Origin: Bigelowiella natans CCMP2755
Lineage: Eukaryota; Cercozoa; Chlorarachniophyceae
DNA length: 64,000 nt
Assembly (NCBI GenBank): GCA_000320545.1
Contig: ADNK01000533.1
Coordinates: 1 to 64,000, forward strand
Reading direction: 5' to 3'
Each line of letters opens with the position of its first letter. The stretch's first letter is position 1. Positions 22,140 through 34,311 of the stretch are shown one piece after another. The notes under the pieces were generated by a model, which did no database searches, was not told the DNA's origin, and saw only the letters and a list, made by a program, of their open reading frames with translations. Both the position numbers and the translations under genes were made by a program.

Positions 22140-25100
22140 CTTTATGCCACCACAAATATCAGTAGTAGTAGAGGTGGTGGTAGTAGTGGTAGTAGTAGTA
22201 GTAGTAGTAGTAGTAGGTGATAGAAAGTACAGCAGCACATTACTCTTTTCCTAAGATTTGCACGATGTCCCTCGGAGATCTCCTGCGGGTGGGCGCTGCT
22301 GCTGCCTGCTGTCCTTTGCTCAGTAGTCGCTGTACAGCCCACAGTAGAGAGCAATGACACGAAATAACCTATAATTTACCCAAGAACGGAGCAGGGTGCT
22401 AAATAAGAGTTGTGCGTGTTTGCAATTTTCATGCTTTGTTTTTTTATCGAAGAATTCAAGGTTCCAAGCCATATTGGAGACGCTTCCAGGGTCCACTGTC
22501 AAGGGGAGAGGGACAGTGACCGTCGAGGAAAAGGGGGCGGACGAGATCGGAGAAGAGGTCGATGATGATGATCCGTACGGCGTGCCTGCCCAGGAAGACG
22601 AAGGTATTATTGTTATTATTATTTTATTACGTCAGTGCCACGACGGGAGAATGAATGCCGTCGATGTTTGTGAGGAAGAAGAAGAATGATGATGGTTATA
22701 ATGATGATGATTGCTTGAGATTTAAGTGTGTATGGCCTTCCCCCATCCTAGCTCCAGTCTCTTCCTCCTCCTCCTCCTCACTTTCCTCTTTTTCATTCTT
22801 CAACCCTCCACCCATCCCCTTTTGCCAGGTGGCAGTATGGCTACAACGGCCCCTGCTCGAAGAGGCAGCGTTATCCTGTCGGCAGAGAAAGGCAAGGAGA
22901 GTGAGAGCGCTATGGTGGAGATATCCACGCTCATCGCCAAATTTTGGGAGGAGGCAGCGCCAGTCGCGCGCACGATCATCGAGGAGTAAGCAACCCTAGT
23001 ATTAGAAACACCAATCAACGGCAGAGCCAGCAAGGATGATGGGGATGATGATGACGACGAGGACGATGATGATGATGATATGCTTCGATGGCGGTTCTTC
23101 GCTGCTACGCTGCTGCTCTATTGCCACGTAGCTGAGTAATAGTCTGACAACAACTCTCTGCCCCCCGATCCCATGATAACAGGTACTCCGTGAGTCCGGC
23201 GGAGAAGACGTACAAACCATTCGGCGCGGGGGGGCTAGCCGGTGGCGAGAAGTACAAAGTTGGGTCGCTGTTTATGAAGTTTGCGAACGACTGGCAGGGG
23301 ATATACAAGGCGCACGAGTTTGCTCTCAAGGCCGCCAACCGGGAGATGCTCGGCCTCCGTGCCTACCTTGACCTAAGAGTGAAGGGACTGCACTTTCCGC
23401 TGGTTATCCTAGTTGACTACCTCGGCCACCGGCTCATCTGCTCCTCGCTCCTCCCCATCGACAGTTCTTCGCTCGTGTACGGGTCAGACGACCAAGGCCG
23501 CACCGTCCACATGAGCGACGGGGAGTGCAACCGCATTATGGAGGTATAGACGATGATGATGATGCAGACGCTATCAGCTCACGTCATACATGCATATAGG
23601 GGGTAGGGAGGGGGGGGCGGGCGGCAGGAGAAAGAGTTTCTTTCGGTGTCATCGTCGTCGTTGTCGTCGTCGTCATTATCATCACATCATCACCACCATT
23701 ATCGTCGTTGAATACGCCGCACATTATCAATGCCGTAACGACAATAACGATTTCATCTATTGCTGCCTCCTCTTGCTCCAGGCGGCGGGCAAGGCACTGA
23801 ATCTTAAGGGACACGTCGTGGCGGGAAAGACGATATTTTCGTGCGGAGATATTGAGGTGCACCGCGGACAAGATGGACGTCTGTACCTGCTAGATACGGC
23901 GCGTGTCTTTCCGCCCGAAGCCCCTGCCCCGATGATCTCGGCGTTGTTGATACCTCCAGGCGGTGGGCACCGTCAGGCCCGCGACATCACCCGCGAAAAC
24001 TCTAGGAAATGGAAGATCTTAGACGTCGAGAAGCGCACACTCAAAGAGAACATTCACTCGCTGCTCGGCGCTAAGGCAGAGGACGTCGTTGGCATCCCCT
24101 GCGAGTCGTTCATGGCCTTCTGCAGCCGCAGCGCCACAGAAGTCAACGTCCGCGCGTCCAACACCGTCTCCAAGCTGCTGCGGGGCACCGTGTGCTTCGT
24201 CCCCCGCACGGAGAGCCGGCACCTGTTTGAAATGCTCCGTCCGGAGCTGGTCAAGAGATCGCCCAAGCCTCTCTCGAGCGACGCCTGGAGCCGTTTCGGG
24301 CTGCACAATCACCAGGAGCACAACCTCGAGGTGCAGAAGGCTACTTCGCTGCTGCCGCAGGAGGCCATAAACGCCTTCATCGCGCGCTGCGGACGGGGCG
24401 AGATCGTCGCGTCACAGCAGGAGCTGATCCACGTGCTGCACAGCATGGGCATTAATTGCCGCTTCCTCGGTCGCGTGCGCAGCGCCATCAATGCAGAGAT
24501 ACAGACGATAGAGCGGGGCAACAAGAGCGTCCAGCTGAGGGAGCGGCTCAAGTTCATTGGCCAGATGCTCCTCACGCAGATGGTGGCCCGCGTGCACAAG
24601 GCCAAGATACGGAGGGAGCTCCGTGAGCTGGGGACGTCCTCCAAGCAGGCCGTCATTGCTCGCATCGTCAAGAGCCTGAACACCGCTCTTGGGGCCAAGA
24701 TGGCCCTGGAGAACCTTCCGATGTACATGCCGCGGAAGAAGAAGGCACTGAGACCCATGAGCATAGGCGGTGATAGCAATGAGGGGGGGGGGGGCGAGGC
24801 CGACGGCAACGGAGACCCCCTCGACTACCGGGCCGAGGTATTCGATGACAACACCTACAACGACATGCTGAAAATCCGCGTGCAGATGAAGTACGGGATG
24901 CGATCGAGCGCCTTCGCGCGCGAGGAGATGGAGCCCACTTTCTTCCTCATGGACCAGATTCCACGCCTGGGGCTGCTCTCTGCGTTGACCCTCAGTCTGG
25001 GGGTGCAAGTCAGGCTGGAGCGGATGATCGAGCTGGCCAAGCTGGACTCGGAGATCCTAATGGAAAAGCAGCGAAGGTATCGTCGATCCGGTGCCTTCAT

Positions 25101-28100
25101 GGAGCGACTTCAAAATCCTATCAAGCCGCAAGATATCGTGGCTGTGGAGCCCATCTTCCGTTCGCTTACGACGCCCAACGATCGGTTCCAGAGGGTCTAC
25201 GGCTGCCATGTAGGCGTGTATGAGGCAAAGTTATTAGTACGAGAAGCCCGCAAGTTCAACCCCCTCGAGCCCCTCCTCCACCGCATGATTAATCGCCAGC
25301 AGCGACTCCTCGCTCACTTTGAGGGTGTGCATGACAGGACGGTGAAGCTGACAGGAGAACGCTCTCTGGAGGCTGCCATGTCGCATATCCGCGTCTCGCG
25401 TTGTTACGCCACGCTGGCCTACTCTCTCAGAAAGCTCAAGCGGAAGAAGAACATGCAGAAGGGAGAGGGGGGAGCGGAGGAGGAGGACATCGATCCCTCC
25501 TTGTGGAGAGACCTGGCGACCCGGGCTGTGCAAAGAGTACAGATGGGCTTCAAAGCTTGCTCCAGTGTCCACGATAGTGACGACGGAGACGAGAAGGAGA
25601 GGGAGAAGGAGGAAGAAGTAGTTGAGGAAGATGAGGGCGGAAAGCAAGGAGGAGGACGCCGCGTCTCATACCCCTTGCCGGTGCTAGTGAATGCAGAGGT
25701 GGTGCTAGGCCTTGTTTCCCTGACTCGAGGGGAGATTAACGTGGCCGTGGCCATGCTGCGCAACGCATACGAGAACCTGCTGGTGGCGTTCGAAGACCTT
25801 CCCGATGATACAGATAGTCGCCGCAAGGAAAAGGAGCAGCAGATCGGTGGGCTGTGCCCCGCGATGATTCGCGTGGCGAGCCTGCTGGCGGAGGCACTGT
25901 TGATCCAGCAGTCGGACGTGAGGAATCCCCTGCTGCCCGGGAAAGAGAAAGAGTTCATCGCGGAGCGCTTCTCCCGCTCGTTCCGCATGTTCCAGATACC
26001 AGTCAAGTCGCTTCTCTCGCCGGCGCTCGTACTGGGTTTCGAGGAGGCGGTCCTCACCTCGGGTATTCCCGCGGCGTTCGGCTTTGAGGCCGAGCGGGGC
26101 GGTAGCTCCCTCGACCGATATTCATCAAACAACCCGCAAGCCACTGCCTTCATCCGATCCATATACAAGGTCAGGCTAGAGAAGACCAGGCTTATGGCTA
26201 CCAGGGGCGATCTAGGGCCGACGAAGTACCAGAGCTCCTCCTGGCTCAAATATACTAAAGGAGTTACCAAAAACTCACAGCAACAGGAGGCAGAAGAAGA
26301 AGAAGGGGAGGATTCGGCAAAGATCGCCGCGTGGCTAAGGAAGCTCGACATGGCCCATTTTGTCAGCAGCGCTCGCGGCTATGCGACGCAGGGTTTGCTT
26401 GACAGCGTGCATGTCGATTGGAAAGAAGACGGGGAGGAGAAGGAGGGTGAAAGCAAGCTCCCTCCATCCTCCCCCTCCTTCTCGAAAGACTCTCTGCCCA
26501 GCTTTGACATTGCTTCGCCCAGAGAGCTTTGGTTCTGGGGGGCAGAATCTGCGGCCCAGCGATGCTACCTCGTTGAGACCTGGGGCGAGGAGGCCCTATC
26601 GGAGCGAAGGCCTGCCACGGGCATCATCTCAGTGTCTAATGGAGACTTCGGGACGCTGGCGGCGACGGAGGACGGTGGCGTGTACATGTCCGGCGCCATG
26701 GCCACCCAGCCCGTTTACGTGGAAGAAGTCAAAGACCACAGCGACTATAAGCAGATGATATACATGAACAGTAGGATCCACACTCTCATCAGGCTCTCCC
26801 CTATGAAGATGCACCGAGTTATGGAGGTCAGCGTCAGCAAGCGCCACGCCGCCATGCGAACGCTCAAGGGCATGGTTTTCACGTTCGGCGAAGGACGGCA
26901 TGGGCAGCTAGGCCATGGAAACCTTATGTCAGAAGCATCGCCTCGCTGGGTAGAAGGTCTCCGCTCCTTTCCTGCGGCACAGATAAGCTGCGGTGTGGAC
27001 TTCACGCTAGTCAGGACGGCCAAGGGCGAGGTGTTCGGGTTCGGCGAGCAAGAGAACAGCCTTGCGCTGGGCACAGGGACGGGCAAGAAGATCGAGTTCT
27101 ACCCTACGCGCGCTTTGTATCCGCAGCCAATCCGAGACGTGTCGGCGAGCAAGGGCTATCACGTCGCTGTTGGACGGGATGGCACTCTCTACTGGTGCGG
27201 TGACATTACTTGCTTCGCCAACTCCTTTACGGGCAAGAGAGCAATTCCCGTCAGCGTGATGGTGCCCACACGCTTCGTACACTGCAGCGCGTACGAGGGT
27301 CATTGCGCTGCCGTTGACGTGGACGGGCGGCTATTTACATGGGGGAGAATCGATGCTGCCGCAGCCCGGTGCTCAATCTCGCAGTATAACTCCAGTGAGC
27401 TGTGGGCGCCACCTGACAACGTGTCCGCGTATCGAGGGCATTGGAAGAAGGCCAAGATATCACAGATATCCACCGGCCTGAGGACGACCATGGCAATCGC
27501 CAAGTCCGATGGCATGCTGTTCGGTTGTGGCGGGAAGCTTCCCCTGTACCGCAGATTCGTCAAAGTGACAGAAGGCAGGTGGCCGGTGAGGGCGGCTCCG
27601 CGCCCAGAGAGTCCTATCATCGACTTCATCGTCGCCTACAGCGGCGGCCGCGACACCCCCATCTGCGTGTTCGAGGAACGATTCACCAAGCACGTAGAGC
27701 TCGAGCGCGGGGGGCAAACTCGAACTACCTCCTGGGTGCGATGGATGAGGCATTCTATGGGGTGGTCGCCAGATCCGCACAAATGCTACCGTGTGAAACA
27801 AACGCATGAAAGCACCGGCCCCCAGGTCCAGATAAAAGAGGTAAGTCAGTATGGTTCGCACAGGCTCGTTCCATTGCTTCCGCCCTCGTTCTGCCATCAA
27901 GTTGTGTCTACTAGATGCGATAGCATGCTGGCCATCCTCTCGCCTCCCAGCAAGCCACAGCAGCAGCAGCAGCAGGAGCAAGAGGACTTCCTCTACGCAG
28001 CAGATGAGATCCTAGACCTCAAGGGTGCCCCCCCTGGTGTGAAGATCACTCTGATCGGCGACGAGGTTGAGCGCCCACCCGACAAGGACGCGAAGCTGTT

Positions 28101-29190
28101 CCACCCATACATCATGCGGCGCGAGACGCGTCGCTTCAAGAAGGGCACCACGCTCAAGATCAGGATCGAAGCGCCGCACTACCTGGAGAAGGACAGAGAT
28201 ACCATCCTCATCGCCTATTGGGAGGACAGGTCTAGATCGTCGCCGTGGTCGCTCTACCGCGCCGTGCCTCTACCGTTAGCAGGCAAGGGTAAGCTGGTGA
28301 AGGAGTGCGAGGTCGAGGTTACGCTCCCCAACAAGCCGCAGCCAATGGTTCTCTTCCACAGCAACTGCTGCCACCGAGCAGTAGACCTGATGAAGAAGGT
28401 GCTGGCCTGGGACAGCGAGTACATCGGGTTCGGCCTCGCGCATCTGCGCTACTTCGCGGTGTGCGACGACTATGCGGCGAAGCGGAAGCTGGAGCAGGCG
28501 GTGGAGAAACGGCGGTTGGAGAAGGAAGCGGCTAAGGAGAAAAGGCAACAGGAAATGCAGAGGAGGAAAGAAGATCGTAAGAGAGCGCGCGAGGAACGGA
28601 AGAGAATCACCTCGGTAATCCATGCGCGGATCAAGGCCGGAGAGAAACCGCCACCGGGAGGGTGGGCGTCGCTAATGAAGACGCCGCAAACTGCTCAGAA
28701 AGCTGTTGTTTCGGAGAAAAGTAAAAGCGATGCTAGCAGTACTGTTGATGACACCCAGAGTAAGCAAGGCACGGCGGAGTCTGAAACAGCACTAAGTCCA
28801 GCAGCCGCCGTCGATGCCGTGTACATGAAGGGCGTCGCGGAGCTCTCAGCAAAGGGATTGGAAATCGAAACAGAAATGGATGAAATTATCATGGCCCTTG
28901 CCGATCCCGGACTCGACGCGCCGCGGCTTGCGGAGCTCAAGACGCGTTCGAGAGAGATCCAAACGACTTCCTTCCAAAAGATGGGAGCAATCTTCCAGAA
29001 CACAATGAAGTCCGCTGCCGACATCTACAAGAAGCATCTTCATGGGGTGGACAAGGATACACGCAAAACCGTGATAGCGGCGTACAGCTCAGGTGCAAAA
29101 GAAGCAGGTGCAGAGTACCGAGACATCGTACAAAAAATCCAGCCCAAACTGCAACAGATGGCGATGGCTGCGGCAACAAAGCAGATATGA
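16228..29190 (+). CDS. Giant SPRY-SPRY-CLU-RCC1 multidomain protein
   Basis: More than 20 exons give a protein of roughly 2,900 residues. Microexons 16228-16272, 16334-16360 and 16545-16580 encode a coiled coil; 16664-16895 and 16912-17068 follow. SPRY domain 1 uses 17381-17453 (RFYYAVELRY), 17712-17792 (FGWVASS to GVGDYDDSW), 17929-18027 (RGDIVGCGID), 18220-18254 (GTIEFFHNGNPL) and 18569-18635 (FFPGVTV). SPRY domain 2 uses 20306-20724 (YYYEIFF, FGWRV), 20901-21046 (GVTIGSLIDMENHHISWFF) and 21237-22103. An acidic, alanine-rich linker precedes the CLU-like domain on 23183-23543 (ANDWQGIY, VKGLHFPL, YGSDDQGRTVH) and the start of the 5.4-kb last exon 23782-29190 (RDGLYLLDTARVFPPEAP-like, PELVKRS, LHSMGINCRFLG). 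A TPR-like helical stretch, RCC1 repeats (about 26510-27690; FTFGEGRHGQLGHG) and a charged coiled-coil tail follow. CLU proteins (CLUH, Clu1, FRIENDLY) act in mitochondrial distribution and mRNA binding. Exons between 18764 and 20306 are only partly resolved. Confidence 0.85.
20235..20272 (+). repeat. Poly-C run in a splice-acceptor pyrimidine tract
   Basis: A run of about 18 C flanked by CT-rich sequence lies about 35 bp upstream of the AG that opens the second SPRY exon at 20306. It takes the place of the usual U-rich tract. Similar C runs precede or sit inside other introns (about 17117, 18715, 49813 and, on the minus strand, 42757). Confidence 0.8.
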
Positions 29191-29402
29191 GAAGAATATG
29201 CTGCACAATACCTAGAATCATTTTAATACGGCGACTGGGCGACTGGGTAGTATACCGTGAGATGCTGCTAGCATCGATATAACATCTCACAGACACGACC
29301 TATATGATGCGTGGCTTTGCAACTGAGCTCGAGCTTGCGGTCATTTATAGTATCAGGCGAATCTGACGCAGTATAGCAGAACGCACCCTATTTCATGCTA
29401 AA

Positions 29403-29460
29403 TATGAGACAGATGTAATGAATGTTTAAATTCTTTCAATTGTCATCCTAATATAGCTAT
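29403..29460 (-). mobile_element. 3' end remnant of the non-LTR retrotransposon family
   Basis: It begins ATGAGACAGATGTAATGAAT and continues to TTCAATTGTCATCCTAATATAG. This is a close reverse-complement match to the last about 55 bp of the element at 13288-13952. Confidence 0.75.
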
Positions 29461-30329
29461 CTAAATACGCATATGTAATATTTAACAAGGATGCTGTGAC
29501 TGTTGATATATAATGTTAACAGCATGACTGTATTTTCTCTAATACACGACGCTTTATTTTATACTACAGGAGTATGTGCAACACGTACAATTACTATTGC
29601 ATTGCAGCAGATACATGCATGTGCACACAGATATAATAACTCATACGCAATGGGCGAATTTACATTCCTCTGCTAATAATCAATATGCGTCATCCCAAAA
29701 AAATCAGCGAAGCAAAGCGAGCACAGGACGTTGGTCTAGTACAGAGACATAGTAATAAAGTAGTACTTTGTCTCTATGTGTGTGCACCCTGCTTAACAAC
29801 ATCTCAACTTTCATGTGTTTTGTTCAACATGTACGTGTGCCAATTGCTCCATGTGAAGCATGCTGCACACATGTACCAATGTGGTCACTTGTTCTTTGCA
29901 TGCATGAGCATCATGTGCACACATTTTGCTGCATGCTTGCGCCATATCGAAGAACACTAGGCCATGTTGCACATGTGTACGTGCTAGCGATGATATTATT
30001 GCATGCGAATTGCTGGCTAAGCTAGCTAAGCTAGCTACGCTGCAAATATAGCAGGCATGCGTACGTGCGTAGTTGGTGCATGCTAGCGTGTTTGAGATGT
30101 GAATGTACATGTGGCCCTGGAGAGGATGCACATACACAGAGAGACACAGCAACATATGGATAACTTTGTCAGGCATATCTAGATACAGTACTTTGTCTCT
30201 ATATATGTGCTAGAAGTATTTGCGTACAACAGAGCAGGTAATGCATATACACAACTTAAGCATGCCGCTCTACTAGCGCTGAGCGTGCTGGTTTATGCAT
30301 TACAGATTGCAGCAGAGCAAGAGATCGTC

Positions 30330-30500
30330 AAGCATGTGCGCGAAACAGATGCGAGAGGATGATTTCACATGCATGAAACGCCTGACAATGGAAACAAACA
30401 GACAGACACAACATAAGCGCTGTAGCAGCTGCATTGCACAGCTACAATAGGATGGCCATTGAAAAGATTTAATCAATTCATTACATTCATCTCATACGCA
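30330..30500 (+). mobile_element. Diverged 3' copy of the non-LTR retrotransposon
   Basis: It matches 13790-13952 with scattered substitutions and small gaps. Shared blocks include GGAAACAAA, AAGCGCTGTAGC, TGCATTGCACAGCTACA, GGCCATTGAAA and TTCATTACATTCATCTCATA. The reading frame is broken, so this is a dead copy. Confidence 0.75.
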
Positions 30501-31092
30501 TCTTACAAACAAAGGATATGGAATATAGTGCCAAGACTTGGTGTAAGCGATATTCAATACAAAATAATCTGCAAAAATATTTAGACAGTATCGAACGCGC
30601 GTACGATGAAAATTCTGCCGTACAGCGGGTGCAAGCACGAGCAAATGTACTCTGTGCTTCCTGTGCTTATTTTATACACAATAGCTATTCGTTATCATTT
30701 TTACAACACGTGGGAACTATGTGTCTGTGTGCGCCCACGACCTTATAATATATATGTATCTTGACTGATTGCTGTAGCCCACCATAACAATGTCAAGACG
30801 TTTTTCCTCGACTTCTGCTACCGCCACTCCCCAAGAGCATTCGAGAAAGAATACAGTAGTCAATTATAGAAAGGTGCTTGGCCGGCCTGGGGAAGGCTGT
30901 ACTGAAATTCCCGAGATATTTCCCAAAAAATTTGAAGATTATATAGGATAGTGTCGCATGCTTCGATATGCGTGCACCACCGGAAGAGAGAAATGTGTGG
31001 AAGTACGAATCGGAGCTGCATTTCGAATGCTTTCGTCGCTAGCATTGAGGCAAAGTTGCGCGTTATTGTATCATATCCATCGCTCTGCCACG

Positions 31093-31989
31093 CTATGACG
31101 GTCGTTGCATCAAGCACGCATTCTTGCAATCGATGAGCAGATCCAAATCTGCAATCGCATCGTGTCCTATGATGGCATCGTCTTCGCACTCCGGGTCATC
31201 CCCCTCGTATGCCTCGTCGGGGACAGCGCACAGCAGCACCTCAGCTTCCTTTCCCATGCACGAGATGAGCGCCCTGTACGATTTCGTCTTCAATGTTCCT
31301 GCCGCAGTCTCATACTAACACGGAGAGAGGCAAAGACACATAGATTAGAGCAATTCGATGGATGGAGTAATAATGTAAAAACCATTAATCGTCTTCACCT
31401 CCTCCTCCTCATCAAAGACAGGAAGGTCTAATTTCCTCACGAGTGCCGCACGCAAGTCACAGTCTGTGCCTCCAGTGTCCACAAGTCCCCTCACCATTAC
31501 CCTTTTTGATGAATTCGTGGGATTTATGAACTCGACATCCGCGTAGGTGTGAGTCTCTTCATAATCCTCCTCATCATAATCTTCCTCTTCGTCGCCATCT
31601 ACCTCCTCCTCTTCATATTCGGGTTCATCCTGCTCTCCAGCAGGGGTCTTCTCGGTGTCCTCGTCTTGCTTCTCTCCTCCTTCTCTCTCTCCCGGTGCAG
31701 AACCAGCTGGCACCTCCCCCCCTCGCAATCGTCGGATCGAGCTTCCGCCTAACCCTGGAAATCGCCGTGCACCCGCCGATGATCTACTAAGAAAGAGTGC
31801 TGCAATAGCTGGCCTAGTCCTCGAAGGATTATGCATGAACCTCCTCACAGGATAGCGCATGTTGGCGGCGAGTTTAGTAGTAGCAGCGCCACCACACCGC
31901 ATCGTCGTCGAGCTTATAGGTACAGTAGCCAACGAGACCACGGCGGCGACGAGCCCCATGCGCGCCATTGAGCTGACAGTTGCAGACAT
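31093..31989 (-). CDS. Retropepsin-like (clan AA) aspartic protease with N-terminal signal-like segment
   Basis: Two exons, 31989-31397 and 31314-31093, join in phase to about 270 residues. From the chosen Met (MSATVSS) the first about 25 residues are hydrophobic and signal-peptide-like, followed by an Arg/Ser-rich stretch without acids, as in organelle-targeted proteins. A very acidic linker with runs of E and D precedes the protease domain. GLVDTGGTDCDLRAALV carries the single catalytic D-T-G of retropepsin-like enzymes, and DDAIIGHDAIADLDLLID matches the 'LLG.D.L....L.ID' second half of the fold. The family needs dimerisation, because one chain gives one Asp. No reverse transcriptase, integrase or LTR is nearby, so this looks like a cellular gene and not a retroelement. 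A longer upstream reading to Met at 32181 is possible but adds acidic, low-quality sequence. Confidence 0.72.
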
Positions 31990-33008
31990 CGTGGTTGTGC
32001 TAATGCTGTTGAAAATAATAGGAGAACAGGAGGCATGGAACAGCGGTAGGGAACGATGAGTGCTGATGAAAATTAGGTTGAGTGCCATCCATTCACCATT
32101 CTCACATCCAATATCACACCTATCGCCACCATAGCTGTCATCTTCGTAATTATTCCCTGCCCCATCCTCGTCCCCACCCATCCCACCCTCTCCCCCCCCT
32201 GATCGCCACTGTCAAGATCCTCACGCCGAACCAACCGTTGTGTGTTCTGTCCTTCTGCTTCTTCTCACGGCTGTGTGTGAGAGCTTGCCGTTCCGAAGAT
32301 GATCCGATTAAGACCCTATTTCACCCGGCGAATATCCAAAAATATCTTGGCCTTCCCTATTCTATCATCTTACGCGCAATTTCCATGTCGCGCGTATTCG
32401 ATTCAGACAAATTCGCACAGTCTTTTCCTTGATTCCAAGCGACTTTTTAAAAAAATTTCCGATGTGGCCAGCTGTTCCTGCTTCCGCTGCCAGTGGTTCG
32501 GGGATTTTGACTTCGGCTCAGAATTCTCCCTCCGCACCCCAAATGCGCTGCGTTTTTTTGCTTATGTGTCTAGGAAATATTGTCGCAATAAAAAACCTCA
32601 GTAGCAGCGAGCTCAGAAAAAGGTTTGAGCATCACACTTAACCAGCCAAGCACAACGTCCCACCGCCCCCCTGGAACACCACAAGAGGTGAGCAAGCATG
32701 CCAATCGAATTACGTCTTTCCAACCAACATCCAGCCCAGAGGGTGATTTGTTTTTCTTCGGTGGAACGTCATTCGTTCGGTTTGATCTTGGCGTTTGGGG
32801 GTGATTAGATCTTTATGGATACTTCCGAGTCTCGGAGGATAGATAGATGACGACTCGGCGAGGGAGACAGCTCTCGCTTATCGTCGCGAAAGCGCTAACG
32901 CTTTCTGTATTTGAATTTGAATGACCGTAGCATTTTGACTCGTCGGTTACCTCGTGATATAACCCACTACCGTCGTGATCAACAATCAGGTCCAAGAATT
33001 ATTGAAAG
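31990..33008. other. Divergent spacer between protease-like and carrier genes
   Basis: About 1 kb separates two divergent starts. A plus-strand frame at 32299-32604 (101 codons) begins like a mitochondrial presequence (Arg-rich, no acids in the first 40 residues) but then loses any resemblance to a protein, so I do not call it. T-rich and C-rich stretches occur near 32160-32260. The promoters are presumably here; none is recognisable. Confidence 0.4.
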
Positions 33009-34311
33009 ATGGGCTTCGGAAACAAGAAGAATGTGCCTTTCCACTCAAAGGTAGCAGCGGGCGGCGTATCAGGTGTGATGGAGCTTTGTTTTTTCCATCC
33101 GGTTGATACTGTGGCGAAGCGCCTGATGACTAACCGGGGAGGGGCCTCGCTTAGCACAGTGGCCTTCGGTGCAGGGCTGGCAGACGCGCCCGTTGTTACC
33201 AAATGGATGTCTCTTTACCCTGGGTTCCAGTTTGCGACCGCATACAAAATCATGCAGAGGACATATAAATTCAGTATGCAGCCAGTCGCGTTCGAATTCC
33301 TGCAGAAAAGGCTCGACCAGCCGAAGGTATCCTCTTTTGTATGCCGGTTGGCAGCTTCGCCGGTGCTGCGGAACAGGCACCTTAGCACAGCCTGATAGTC
33401 AAAAAAATCCAGAATGCGCGTAGTAGTTCACAGCCTGATAGTCAAAAAAATCCAGAATGCGCGTTGTAGTTCACATCCTATTGTATTATTTTTGGTTGGT
33501 GGAAAGGTCCTCACTCAAGCACTTGCCGGTGCATGTGTCGGGGCTGGGGAGGTAGTTCTCCTCCCATTTGACGTGCTGAAGATCCGTTCCCAAACGAACC
33601 CCGAATCTGTAAAAGGTACCAAACGTGTAAAATCCCCTCCCCTCCCCGCCCCCCTTAAACGCGGATCAGTTCTATGAAAAATAAGAGTTGAGATGCCGCT
33701 GTGGTGGTGGTGATGGTGGTGGTAGTTCTCAGCAGCAGCGCGCTGAGATGATCCACTTTCGTGCGATAAGTGATGCGCCTATGTGAGGTTAACAATTCGC
33801 TTGTCGCGGGGATGTACTGACGATGGCTTCTCTCTACCTTCCTCCTGTCACACACGCGCCACCGCGCTCATTAGGAAGGGGAATGCTCCAGATACTGGTG
33901 AACGAGAACTTGACTCTCTACAGAGGCTGGAACTGGACTATCGCGCGGAACGTTCCTGGATCGTTCGCCTTGTTCGGGGGAAACTCTCTCGCCAAGGCTA
34001 TGCTGGGCTTAGACCCTTCCATGTCGGGACAAGCAACGGTGGCTCAGAACGCCTTCGCGTCCATCGCCGGCGCGACCTGCAGCATTACTGTCGCGGCGCC
34101 GATGGATGTAATCAAGACACGAATTCAGCAGAACTCGATGAAGGAGATATCAGGCGTGAAGCTTGTTACTGATCTTGTGCGCGAGGAGGGTTTCTCAGCA
34201 TTCTTCAAGGGGTTAGGGCCTAAGATTTTAGTCGTTGGACCAAAGCTCGTGTTTTCAATGACCATTGCGCAGAGCGTTCTCTCCTGGTTCGCACGGAGAC
34301 AGGAGGCGTAA
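33009..34311 (+). CDS. GGC1: Mitochondrial GTP/GDP carrier, Ggc1-like (SLC25 family)
   Basis: Three exons (33009-33326, 33507-33615, 33875-34311) join in phase to 287 residues, the usual size of a mitochondrial carrier. Three Px[DE]xx[KR] signatures of the repeats are visible: HPVDTVAKRLMTNRG, LPFDVLKIRSQTNPESVKG and APMDVIKTRIQ. The wording around them (LYPGFQFATAYKIMQR, GEVVLLPFDVLKI, RGWNWTIARNVPGSFALFGGN, FFKGLGPKILVVGPKLVFS) follows yeast Ggc1/Yhm1, the inner-membrane carrier that exchanges GTP and GDP between matrix and cytosol. Substrate assignment rests on this resemblance only. The first intron contains a recent 43-bp tandem duplication (33386-33471). Confidence 0.92.
33386..33471 (+). 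repeat. Two-copy 43-bp tandem duplication inside an intron
   Basis: Two units starting CACAGCCTGATAGTCAAAAA sit back to back (33386-33428, 33429-33471) and differ at one base (GTAGTAG versus GTTGTAG). They lie in intron 1 of the GTP/GDP carrier gene. Confidence 0.95.

Larger units (their letters stand above)
29191..31092. other. Tail-to-tail spacer rich in self-complementary tetranucleotides, with two retroelement remnants
   Basis: About 1.9 kb lies between the giant gene and the retropepsin-like gene. It holds two retroelement 3' remnants (29403-29460 minus, 30330-30500 plus). Much of 29580-30260 is built from CATGCA, GCTAGC and GTACGT-like self-complementary words. No coding sequence is supported. 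Short open frames near 30518 and 30860 lack any family signature. Confidence 0.55.

Noticed and set aside
25419-26351. 310-codon minus-strand frame inside the giant gene
   Set aside because: It is antisense to a conserved coding exon and consists of Ser/Arg-rich sequence typical of a mirrored GC-rich exon.
32299-32604. 101-codon frame with a mitochondrial-presequence-like start
   Set aside because: Only the first 40 residues look plausible; the rest is not protein-like, and the region is a divergent promoter spacer.
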